Below, one piece after another: positions 30,893-39,167 of a stretch of 64,000 bases of DNA. The translations under genes and the position numbers were made by a program. Below the pieces are notes generated by a model that worked only from the letters and a program-made list of their open reading frames with translations, was not told where the DNA came from and did no database searches. Source of the stretch: PALSA-1006 sp964571195 (lineage in GTDB: Bacteria > Pseudomonadota > Gammaproteobacteria > Burkholderiales > Gallionellaceae); assembly GCA_964571195.1 (NCBI GenBank), contig CAZNAD010000001.1:186001-250000 (forward strand), written 5' to 3'. How positions within the stretch are numbered: the stretch's first letter is position 1; each line of letters starts with the position of its first letter.

Positions 30893-33306
30893 TGGCCAAT
30901 AACCCCGTCCAGATTGTTTTAAACGCGCAAAATTATGTTCGACGCTCCGAAATCAATCCTGGCGGGAGCATTAAAGATTTCTATGCTGGGCGAAATGAAG
31001 ACTTCGTACGGCATCGTGATGCACTAGCTGCGCAACTAAATGAGCTTCAACAAGCCCATCCCGGAGCCCAACCAGACGATGTGTTTTATGCCCGAGTCAC
31101 TTTACAAGCTGATGCTTGGGCAAAAAGCCACAGACCAATTAATAAGGTCTTTCAGCCAAACAAACAGGCTTACGTTGGCGGAGCAGAGCTTGGCTCAATG
31201 GTTGTCGAATTAACTCCCAATGATATTCCTCGCATTGCAGCTGTGGTCTCTGCTGCAGAATCCGTTGTTAAACAAGTTGAGAAGGGCGATAAGCTTGTAG
31301 ATAGGCCTAGTCGCGCAAGAAGTGAAGTTGGAGCAATTGCTTCAGTACGCAACTACTCAGCATCTGACCGCCGGAAATTTTCGACTGAACAGGCTATGCA
31401 ATGGCTGGCCGACCCACGCACCGGTGGCGCCTACTATGTTGAAACATTTGTGTCTTGGAAATCAATTGAAGAAAGAAGATCAGACAGCTTGAAGGAAAGA
31501 GGTGCACGAGCTCTATCAAAGTTTGAATCCAAACTAAACCAATTGAATTTGCCTATAGAAATATCAAAGGCATCCGACGAGTGGATTAATGCATCCATTT
31601 ACATTATCAAAGTCACCGGAGCCTCCACCGAAAGCCGCTCAACTATCACCACTCATGCTGCATTATTGGAATTTCTCGACAACGAGCCGGTAGTAAAGGC
31701 AGTGCACCTCCCCCCTATCCTACAAGCTGCGCAGGTTAGTGGCAAAGCTGAAGTGCAACAGTCTATTACTCCTCCCGTAGAGGGGAAATCGTATCCAATC
31801 GTTGGCATCATTGATACTGGAGTAAGCAAGATTCCAGCACTTTCTGCGTGGAGCGCTGGCTCAATAGACTTCGTTAGTGAGTCTACGCAAGACGTATCTC
31901 ATGGCACATTTATCGCAGGATTGCTCTGTGCAGCTGATACGTTAAATCATGATCCTCTATTTGCCGAATCCAAGTGCCTCTATTTTGATTTGGGTTTGCA
32001 TCCCACGGCTGATGGAACCTATGAAAATTATTATCCCCATGGCTTTCTAGATTTTCTTCACCAGCTAGATGCAGAAATTCCCGCTGCAAAAGAAAAAGGC
32101 GTGAGAGTCTTTAACATGAGTCTGGCTGTCACCTCACCAGTCACCGACGATGGATACAGTTTGTTCGCCAATCTATTAGACGAAATTGCTGACAAGCATG
32201 ATGTACTGTTTGTTTTGCCAGCAGGCAACCTCGATGCCGGTCTTGCTCGCGACGAATGGCCCTTAGATGCTAACAAGGCTGCCGCCATGCTTGCTGGCTA
32301 CCCGTTTGCTGGGCAAGATCGTATCTTTCAGCCAGCCGATAGCATCCGCGCTCTTGTAGTTGGTGCATTAGATCCCAAAACAACAGCAGGAAGACTTTTA
32401 CCAGCCCGATATAGTCGCCGCGGCCCCGGCCCCTCCCTTGGTGCAAAGCCAGACTTGGCTCATATTGGAGGGAAACTACATAATGAAAGCGGCTTGTATT
32501 CGATATTACCCAGCGGGGAAATTACACAAAATTGTGGAACAAGCTTCTCTTCCCCTCTTGTCGCCAAGACAGTCGCCGCACTGGATCACGCAATTGAAGG
32601 CAACATTTCATGCGAAGCTCTTTCAGCATTAGTACTACATCATGCAGAAATACCGACAGGCCTTGATGATCCAGTTTTGCGGTCAGTTTCTCATAACTAC
32701 ATTGGCGCTGGAGTTCCTCGCCATGCAGTCGACACGCTACTCGTTGAGGACTATGAAATAACCCTTGTTTTTAACGGCGTATTAATAAATGGGCACGAGC
32801 TTCAGTTCCAATTCTCGTGGCCAGCCAATCTTGTAAACGGAAGCGGCGGTTGTACTGGCGATGTCAAATTAACCTTAGTGTCTAGACCTCCTACTGATAG
32901 GAAGTTTGGTGGCGAATTCGTGCGAATCAATCTTGATGCATATCTTCGTCAAGAAGAGGTAGATAGCAAAACAGGTGAAATTCACTTCAAAGGTAGATTA
33001 AAGGGAGATGGTTCCAAGACGTACGAAAAAGAGTTGATTAGGCACGGCGCTAAGTGGTGGCCCGTGAAAAGATTGAAGGGCAACTTCAAAACGATTGGTA
33101 AATCTTCTCAGTGGCGACTCGTAATCGATCCCTTGGCTCGTAGTGAGTATGCAATTCCGGACGATGGAATACCTTTCTCAGTGATATTAACCATTACGGA
33201 TCCAGAAAGAACATCTCCCATATTTAACCAGATGCGCCAACAGCTACAGAGTGCGGGAGCGAACATTTCCGACATTCGCTCAGCTTTGCGTCCACGAGTA
33301 CGCTAA
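30892..33306 (+). CDS. ietS: IetS-like subtilisin-family serine protease (S8)
   Basis: 804 aa, cytoplasmic since no signal peptide is seen. The S8 catalytic triad is complete: Asp308 in VGIIDTGVS, His337 in DVSHGTFIAG, Ser551 in CGTSFSSPLVAKT, with Asn in VLPAGNLDAG for the oxyanion hole. About 300 residues of N-terminal sequence of unknown fold precede it, and about 200 residues of beta-rich C-terminal region follow. In IetAS the protease is the toxin, restrained by IetA. The close translational coupling (1-bp overlap) fits stoichiometric control. In the phage defence reading, infection would release the protease. Confidence 0.88.
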   Translation: MANNPVQIVLNAQNYVRRSEINPGGSIKDFYAGRNEDFVRHRDALAAQLNELQQAHPGAQPDDVFYARVTLQADAWAKSHRPINKVFQPNKQAYVGGAELGSMVVELTPNDIPRIAAVVSAAESVVKQVEKGDKLVDRPSRARSEVGAIASVRNYSASDRRKFSTEQAMQWLADPRTGGAYYVETFVSWKSIEERRSDSLKERGARALSKFESKLNQLNLPIEISKASDEWINASIYIIKVTGASTESRSTITTHAALLEFLDNEPVVKAVHLPPILQAAQVSGKAEVQQSITPPVEGKSYPIVGIIDTGVSKIPALSAWSAGSIDFVSESTQDVSHGTFIAGLLCAADTLNHDPLFAESKCLYFDLGLHPTADGTYENYYPHGFLDFLHQLDAEIPAAKEKGVRVFNMSLAVTSPVTDDGYSLFANLLDEIADKHDVLFVLPAGNLDAGLARDEWPLDANKAAAMLAGYPFAGQDRIFQPADSIRALVVGALDPKTTAGRLLPARYSRRGPGPSLGAKPDLAHIGGKLHNESGLYSILPSGEITQNCGTSFSSPLVAKTVAALDHAIEGNISCEALSALVLHHAEIPTGLDDPVLRSVSHNYIGAGVPRHAVDTLLVEDYEITLVFNGVLINGHELQFQFSWPANLVNGSGGCTGDVKLTLVSRPPTDRKFGGEFVRINLDAYLRQEEVDSKTGEIHFKGRLKGDGSKTYEKELIRHGAKWWPVKRLKGNFKTIGKSSQWRLVIDPLARSEYAIPDDGIPFSVILTITDPERTSPIFNQMRQQLQSAGANISDIRSALRPRVR

Positions 33307-33365
33307 AAGGAAGAAATTGAGGTACCTAGTAGCATACGGAAAATGGTCTACTAATGTACTACTAA

Positions 33366-33406
33366 CTCAAAAACAAACGGCTTACAGAAATGTAAGCCGT
33401 TGTTTT
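33366..33406 (-). terminator. Hairpin terminator next to tRNA fragment
   Basis: Perfect 10-bp stem acggcttaca (33377-33386) and tgtaagccgt (33391-33400) with a gaaa loop. On the minus strand it is followed by TTTGTTTTTG. It lies where a tRNA terminator would, after the tRNA 3' end, and could also end ietS transcription on the plus strand (tgttttatt). Confidence 0.8.
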
Positions 33407-33408
33407 AT

Positions 33409-33453
33409 TGGTTGGCCCTGTTGGACTTGAACCAACGATCAAAGGATTATGAG
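33409..33453 (-). pseudogene. 3' half of a CAU-anticodon tRNA (Ile2/Met type), att-site-like
   Basis: On the minus strand the sequence starts with the anticodon loop CTCATAA, then a variable region, a perfect T-arm (GTTGG-TTCAAGT-CCAAC), the acceptor strand AGGGCCA, discriminator A and CCA at 33411-33409. It closely resembles the same half of tRNA-Ile2 (CAU). The five bases before the loop (GCGGG) cannot pair with TCCTT after it, and no D-arm or 5' acceptor is found, so the tRNA is broken exactly at the anticodon loop. That is a common crossover point of tyrosine integrases, so this is probably an attachment-site relic. Confidence 0.85.
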
Positions 33454-33645
33454 CCCGCTTTTGGCCGTATTTCATAATTATAAAATACTGGCAGTTAAGG
33501 CCGAGGACCTGCCAGGACAGCAGATCGGCCTTAGCCGATATATTGCCTTGTGCCACGGAACGACAGCATTGGCGCATATTTCAGACAATTGTGCTTTATT
33601 GTGTCTACAGTTTCTGGGGCGAGTTAATTACAGGAGTTATCTAAG

Positions 33646-34821
33646 ATGAAAAACGATACTTTAGGTGGGGGCAATGAAACTGCACCACAGGAAATATTTA
33701 GGGCTGATTTATCAAAACTCCAACCGGGTGATGTGCTGTTAACGAGAGATGTTCATTCAACTAATGTAGTTGATCGTGCTACGTCTAGAACAATTCGCAT
33801 GGCCACAGGTGGCGAATTTAGTCACGCACTCATCTGTACAAGTGCACCAACTTTTATTGAGGCGGCAGGTGAAAATGTTTCAAACTTAAGTATTCAAAAC
33901 TGCTTTGCTCATAATGTCGAAAATATCCGGCTTCTTCGCCATAAAACTCCCGATATTGCTCAGAAGGCAAGTGAATCTGCATTAATGTTTCTGGGGACGC
34001 CTTATTCTGTGAAGAGGGCAATAGAATCAGTTATTCCAGGAGCAACTAAGAATGTCATAGATGGGAAAGGAATATTTTGTTCTGCTCTTGTCGCGGCGGT
34101 TTACTCATCGGCTCAATGCCCTAATTTCTCAAAACTAGATCCGATGAAAGTGACGCCGCAGGCTTTAGAGGAAGCATCCTGCTTCTCCGATGTCACTAAG
34201 GTGGTTTTCAGACAGATTATTACGCCACCTAACTGGCCTAGAATGAGTGCGCTTGATGGGATGCGTGTTTCTAATCCAATAAGAGACCAACAGGGAGCGT
34301 TACTAAATGAATATTTTAGTGAAATTTCGCCTTTATGTGCTCAGCTAGCAAGTGACTTCCCCAACCATATTGGTAAGTTACCAACTAGTTTCTTTGAAGT
34401 AATTGAATATCTCTCGCAAGGGCTGAAGAGATTTGAAATTGATGTGCCGCTGGCTATGAGGAAGATTGAACTAATAGGGCGAGTTCATGAAATTGACGAT
34501 AAGGCATTTAAACTTCTTTCGGACGGCAGATTTGAGTCGGTGTTAATGCAAGCTATCAAATTAGATGATGAAAGTGCCATGCGAATGATTGAAGAATCAT
34601 TTAAGCCTGACCCAGATTTGGACGTTGATGATCTTCGTGGGCTGGCTGAAGCAACTGATAATCAAATTCGTGATAGATCGTCATTCGTGAAGCATCGAGC
34701 ATCTTATCCTTCTGGAATTTGTTTGACTTTGGATAAGTGGCTGGAGATACAAAAGAAATCCATTGAGCCTTTTTTGCGTAGAAAGCAACTTCTGGCTGAA
34801 ATTTTAGAGCGTATGTGCTGA
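33646..34821 (+). CDS. Permuted papain-like (YiiX / NlpC-P60 type) protein with unknown C-terminal half
   Basis: 391 aa. Residues about 25-165 match the circularly permuted papain-like fold: LQPGDVLLTRD opens the domain, His60 lies in GGEFSHALIC, an acidic residue in FIEAAGENV, and Cys145 in GKGIFCSALVAAVY. These are candidate catalytic residues; family members cleave peptides or acyl bonds. The C-terminal 220 residues are helical and charged (for example LNEYFSEISPLCAQL and KHRASYPSGICLTLDKWLEIQKK), with no family I recognise. No signal peptide is present, so action is probably cytoplasmic. It is AT-rich, in the same island as ietAS. A weak AGG before the ATG at 33646 supports the start (aggagttatctaag ATG). 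Confidence 0.7.
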   Translation: MKNDTLGGGNETAPQEIFRADLSKLQPGDVLLTRDVHSTNVVDRATSRTIRMATGGEFSHALICTSAPTFIEAAGENVSNLSIQNCFAHNVENIRLLRHKTPDIAQKASESALMFLGTPYSVKRAIESVIPGATKNVIDGKGIFCSALVAAVYSSAQCPNFSKLDPMKVTPQALEEASCFSDVTKVVFRQIITPPNWPRMSALDGMRVSNPIRDQQGALLNEYFSEISPLCAQLASDFPNHIGKLPTSFFEVIEYLSQGLKRFEIDVPLAMRKIELIGRVHEIDDKAFKLLSDGRFESVLMQAIKLDDESAMRMIEESFKPDPDLDVDDLRGLAEATDNQIRDRSSFVKHRASYPSGICLTLDKWLEIQKKSIEPFLRRKQLLAEILERMC

Positions 34822-34908
34822 GCGTCCGGTATTGATCGAATTGCAGGCGAAATTCCACACGTACTGAAAGGGCCGCTTAGGCCGAATTTCAGCTACGCAA
34901 AACCGTCC

Positions 34909-37900
34909 CTAGCTTGGCTTTTTCCAGCGCGCCGACCAGCGCTCCATGCTCACATAAAAGGCCGGGGTCAGATACAGGGTGAGGAACTGCGAGAACAGCA
35001 GGCCGCCGACCACGGCGATGCCCAGCGGGCGGCGCGCTTCCGCGCCCGCGCCGTAGCCGAGCGCGATAGGCAGGGTGGCTAGGATCGCCGCCAGCGTGGT
35101 CATCATGATGGGACGGAAACGCACCAGACAGGCTTCGGTCATCGCGTCGATGGCGGAGAGGTGTTTGTCGCGTTGCGCGGCCACGGCGAAGTCCACCATC
35201 ATGATGCCGTTCTTCTTCACCAGCCCCACCAGCAGGATGATGCCGACGAAGCTGAAGATGTTGAGATCCTGGTGGAAGATGATGAGCATGATGAGCGCGC
35301 CGAACCCGGCCAGCGGCAGGGCGGTGAGGATGGTCACCGGATGGGCGAAATGTTCGTACAGGACGGCAAGGATCATGTAGATGACCAGAATGGTGACCAG
35401 CAGCAGGACGGGCAGGTCGGTCATGGAATCCTGAAAGGTCTTGGTCGAGCCCGACAGCGAGGTGGTCACCCCGACAGGCAGCGTCTTCTGCGCGATCTCC
35501 TGTACGCGTGTTGTCGCCTCGCCCAGCGATACACCGGCGGAAAGGTTGAACGACAGGGTGACTGCCGGTAACTGGCCGAAATGGGAGATGGACATCGGGC
35601 CGACGCCGCTGCTGAACGTCGCCACCGATGCGAGCGGCACCATCTGCTGGTTCGCGCTCTTGATGTGCAGGGCATTCAAGGCATTGATGTCGGCTTGGAA
35701 CTGGCTGTCCAGTTGCATCAGCACCGCGTATTGATCGGAATCCCCATAGATGCTGGTCACACGTCTGGCACCGTAGGCATCGTACAGGGTGGACTGGATC
35801 TGCTGCGGTGTGATGCCCAGCGCCGCCGCACGGTCGCGCTGGATATCGACTCGGATCTCCGGGTTGCGCAATTCGAGGTTGCTGTTCACGTCCTGCAAGA
35901 TGTCCTCGCGTCGCAGCAGTCGCTCTAGCTCGTTGGCCGCCTGATATAACACGCTGTTATCCGTGCCCTGCAACACCAGCTGAAACTCGGCATTGCTCAG
36001 TTGTCCGCCGATGTTGATGGCGGGCGGGTTTTGCAGATAGAGGCGCATACCTTCCACGCTGCGCGTCTGTTGGCGCAATTCCTGGATCACTTCATCCGCG
36101 CTGAGACGGCGTTGGCTCTTCGGTTTCAGGCGGATGATGATGCGTCCTACATTGCTGCCGCTCACGCCGCCGCCAGCTTGTCCGGCGCTGGACTGCACCG
36201 CCGCGACGTTGGGGTTCTTCATGATGATGTCGGTGATCTGGCGCTGTTTGGCGACCAGCGTCTCATACACGATGCCTTCGTCGGCGCGGGTGGAGCCGGT
36301 GATCTGGCCGGTATCCTGGCGCGGGATGAAACCTTTGGGAACCACAATGAACAGCCACACCGTGGCGATCAGGATGATCGCGGCGAGCCATAACATGACC
36401 GCGCGGTGGTGCATGCTCCACGCCAGGCTGGTGCGGTAGCCTGCCTCGACGCGCTTGAACAGATTCTCGAACACGTCGAACAGGTGTCCGTGGCGGTGGC
36501 CCGGTTGCAGGAAGCGGCTGCATAACATCGGTGTGAGGCTCAGCGACACGACGCCGGAGATCAATACCGCCAGACCGATGGTGACCGCGAATTCGGTGAA
36601 CAGGCGGCCGAGGATGCCGCCCATGAAGATGATCGGGATGAACACCGCCACCAGCGACAGCGTCATCGACACCACCGTGAAGCCGATCTCGCGCGTGCCT
36701 TCGATGGCCGCCGTCAGGCGGTCTTTGCCCATCTCCATATGGCGCGTGATGTTCTCCAGCACCACGATGGCGTCGTCCACCACAAAACCCACCGCCAGCG
36801 TCAGCGCCATCAGCGAGATGTTGTTGAGGCTGTAGCCGAGCAGGTGCATGGCGGCAAAGGTGCCGATCAGCGAGATCGGCACCACGATGGCGACGATCAG
36901 TGTGGAGGTGTAGTTGCGCAGGAAGCCGAGCACCACCAGCACCACCAGCAAAATTGCCAGCATCAGCGTGAACTCGACTTCGTGGATGGATTCGCCGATG
37001 AATTCGGAGCGGTCGAACAAGACTTCCAGCTTCGCATCTCCCGGCAATTGCCAGCGCATCTCCGGCAACAGTGCACGGATGTTGTTGGCGACTTCGACGG
37101 TGTTTGCGCCGGGTTGCCGCTGCACCGCCAGCACGATGGAGCGTTCGCCGTTGAACCAGGTGATCGCGCGATCGTTCTCGACACTGTCCACTGCGTAGCC
37201 GATGTCGGAGAGACGTATCGGTGTGTCGTTGGCATAAGCGATCACCACCGAATTGAAATCGGCGGCGTTCTCCAGTTGTCCCGAGGTCTTGACGGTGAAT
37301 TTCTGGTTACGCCCGTCTAGCGTGCCGGAAGGCAGGTTGCTGTTGGCCTTTTGTAATGCCGCCGAGACGTCTTCTATCCCCAGATTGCGTTGCGCCAGCG
37401 CGTTCGGGTCGAGATACAGGCGCACCGCATATTTCTGCGAACCGAACACCAGCATTTGCGCCACGCCGGGCAGGGTTGAGATGCGCTGCGAAATGTGGTT
37501 GTCGGCGAAGGCGTTGAGCGTGGTCATCGGCACGCTCTTGGAGGTGAGCGCGAGATACAGGATGGGGCTATCAGCCGGATTCATCTTGCGCATCTGCGGC
37601 GCGTTGTCCATCTGTGCGGGCAGTGCCCGTACCGCCTGCGAGATGGCGGTCTGCACATCCTGTGCGGCGGCATCGATGTCGCGCTCGAGATTGAATTGCA
37701 GCGTGATGCGGGTAGAACCGGCACTGCTGACCGAAGTCATCGAATCCAGTCCGGCGATGGTGGAGAACTGGCGCTCCAGCGGTGTCGCCACCGTCTCCGC
37801 CATATTCTCCGGGTTGCCGCCAGCCAGATTCGCCGTCACCTGGATGGTGGGGAAATCGACGTTGGGCAATTCGTTCACCGGCAGTTTCATAAAAGCGAAT

Positions 37901-37977
37901 GCGCCGAACAGGGTCACTGCGCTGACCAGCACCGTGGTCATCACCGGACGGTCGATGAAGATACGCCAGAAGTTCAC
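34909..37977 (-). CDS. RND efflux pump inner-membrane transporter (HAE-1/MdtB-like)
   Basis: 1022 aa, full length for the family. Twelve membrane helices and two large periplasmic loops are evident. The proton-relay acidic residues lie in GFVVDDAIVVLENITRHME (TM4), and the TM10 lysine region in LLVGLVKKNGIMMVDFAV. The opening MNFWRIFIDRPVMTTVLVSAVTLFGAFAFMKLPVNELPNVDFPTIQV is typical of MdtB/MexW-type pumps. It exports drugs or other hydrophobic compounds with a membrane-fusion protein and an outer-membrane channel, both encoded just upstream. The start overlaps the MFP stop by 4 bp. The substrate is unknown. Confidence 0.95.
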   Translation of the reverse strand: MNFWRIFIDRPVMTTVLVSAVTLFGAFAFMKLPVNELPNVDFPTIQVTANLAGGNPENMAETVATPLERQFSTIAGLDSMTSVSSAGSTRITLQFNLERDIDAAAQDVQTAISQAVRALPAQMDNAPQMRKMNPADSPILYLALTSKSVPMTTLNAFADNHISQRISTLPGVAQMLVFGSQKYAVRLYLDPNALAQRNLGIEDVSAALQKANSNLPSGTLDGRNQKFTVKTSGQLENAADFNSVVIAYANDTPIRLSDIGYAVDSVENDRAITWFNGERSIVLAVQRQPGANTVEVANNIRALLPEMRWQLPGDAKLEVLFDRSEFIGESIHEVEFTLMLAILLVVLVVLGFLRNYTSTLIVAIVVPISLIGTFAAMHLLGYSLNNISLMALTLAVGFVVDDAIVVLENITRHMEMGKDRLTAAIEGTREIGFTVVSMTLSLVAVFIPIIFMGGILGRLFTEFAVTIGLAVLISGVVSLSLTPMLCSRFLQPGHRHGHLFDVFENLFKRVEAGYRTSLAWSMHHRAVMLWLAAIILIATVWLFIVVPKGFIPRQDTGQITGSTRADEGIVYETLVAKQRQITDIIMKNPNVAAVQSSAGQAGGGVSGSNVGRIIIRLKPKSQRRLSADEVIQELRQQTRSVEGMRLYLQNPPAINIGGQLSNAEFQLVLQGTDNSVLYQAANELERLLRREDILQDVNSNLELRNPEIRVDIQRDRAAALGITPQQIQSTLYDAYGARRVTSIYGDSDQYAVLMQLDSQFQADINALNALHIKSANQQMVPLASVATFSSGVGPMSISHFGQLPAVTLSFNLSAGVSLGEATTRVQEIAQKTLPVGVTTSLSGSTKTFQDSMTDLPVLLLVTILVIYMILAVLYEHFAHPVTILTALPLAGFGALIMLIIFHQDLNIFSFVGIILLVGLVKKNGIMMVDFAVAAQRDKHLSAIDAMTEACLVRFRPIMMTTLAAILATLPIALGYGAGAEARRPLGIAVVGGLLFSQFLTLYLTPAFYVSMERWSARWKKPS

Positions 37978-39167
37978 GGCTGAGCGCCTCCGCCCGATGT
38001 GGCGCTGGTTTGTTTGCGCGGGTCGTCTTTGCCACCCGCTGCCGCTGCGATGGCTTGAACCGGAGTGTCCGGGCGCAGGCTCTTGGGCGGATTGATGATG
38101 ACTCGCTGGCCGCGTTCGAGTCCGCTGGCGACGATGACTTGACTACCCGCCTGTCGCGCCACACTGATCGGCTGCATACGCGCCTTGCCGTCGGTCACGA
38201 CATAAACGAAGGCACCATTCTGTCCGGGTTGTACGGCGGTTTCGGGAATGACCAGCGCATCCTGCTGTACGCCCAGCACCAGTCGTAGCGCGACCAGTTC
38301 ACCCGGCCAGATGGCTTCATCCAGATTCGGAATGCGCGCTTTCATACGCACGGTGCCGGTCTGTGTGTCCACCGCATTGTCGATGAAGGCCAGCGTGCCC
38401 GTGGTCAGTGCGGCATCCTTTCCTTCGCGGCGCACTTCCACGGTCAACGGGGCTTTGTGTTGTTGTTCACGGATATCCGGCAAATGCTGCTGCGGTACGC
38501 TGAACGCGACCATCACCGGCTGGGTGGCATTGATGACGACCAGCGGCGTGGTGGTCGCGGCGCTGACCAGGTTGCCCGGCTTGACGTTCAATATCCCCGC
38601 TCTGCCGGAGAGCGGGGCGGTGATACGGGTATGGGCGAGTTGCAATTGTGCCGCCTTCAATGTCGCCTGATCGGCATGTACGGTGGCTCTGGCCGCCTGC
38701 TCTTGTGTCATGGCCTGTGCGTATTCCTGCTGGGTGACATATTCCTTGGCGGCCAGCGATTCCAGACGGCGGGCCTGTTTGCGTGCCTCGTGCCAGGTTG
38801 CCTGATTACGCGCGAGATTGGCGCGGGCTTTTTCCATCTCGGCCTGTTGTGCGCCGGCATCAAGCTGGAACAGCAACTGTCCGGCTTTCACCATATCCCC
38901 TTCACGAAAGTGGATGGACTGCAACACAGCGCTCACTTCGGCACGGATCGCCACACTTTGTTCCGCCTCCACCGAACCCATCGCATCGAGCGTGACGGGT
39001 ACGGCTGCAGCGGCGACCGTGACAATGTTGACCGGTAGAGCGCGATCAGCACTCCGTGCCATATTGTTGTCCATCATTCCGGCTTGAGGTTTGGTGTAGT
39101 GCCAGATCGCGGCTCCTGTGGCGCTCAAGCCAAGCAAAACGGCAGTGGCGATGATCGATTTTTTCAT
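37974..39167 (-). CDS. RND periplasmic adaptor (membrane fusion protein)
   Basis: 397 aa. An N-terminal helix (IIATAVLLGLSATGAAIWHY) anchors it. The barrel-sandwich part begins VTLDAMGSVEAEQSVAIRAEVSAVLQSIHFREGDMVKAGQLLFQLDAGA, followed by the coiled-coil hairpin and then the beta-barrel with LSGRAGILNVKPGNLVSAATTTPLVVINATQPVMVAFSVPQQHLP. The MP domain ends in VIINPPKSLRPDTPV. It links the RND pump to the outer-membrane channel. Its start and stop both overlap neighbours by 4 bp, so the three genes form a tight operon. Confidence 0.94.
   Translation of the reverse strand: MKKSIIATAVLLGLSATGAAIWHYTKPQAGMMDNNMARSADRALPVNIVTVAAAAVPVTLDAMGSVEAEQSVAIRAEVSAVLQSIHFREGDMVKAGQLLFQLDAGAQQAEMEKARANLARNQATWHEARKQARRLESLAAKEYVTQQEYAQAMTQEQAARATVHADQATLKAAQLQLAHTRITAPLSGRAGILNVKPGNLVSAATTTPLVVINATQPVMVAFSVPQQHLPDIREQQHKAPLTVEVRREGKDAALTTGTLAFIDNAVDTQTGTVRMKARIPNLDEAIWPGELVALRLVLGVQQDALVIPETAVQPGQNGAFVYVVTDGKARMQPISVARQAGSQVIVASGLERGQRVIINPPKSLRPDTPVQAIAAAAGGKDDPRKQTSATSGGGAQP

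Noticed and set aside
33362..33577. 71-codon minus-strand frame across the tRNA fragment
   Set aside because: It is explained by the tRNA half and its terminator; the translated T-arm gives false protein-like sequence.
34864..34892. Terminator for the RND operon (ctgaaa...tttcag hairpin)
   Set aside because: Stem is interrupted and there is no T-run on the minus strand, so evidence is too weak to list.
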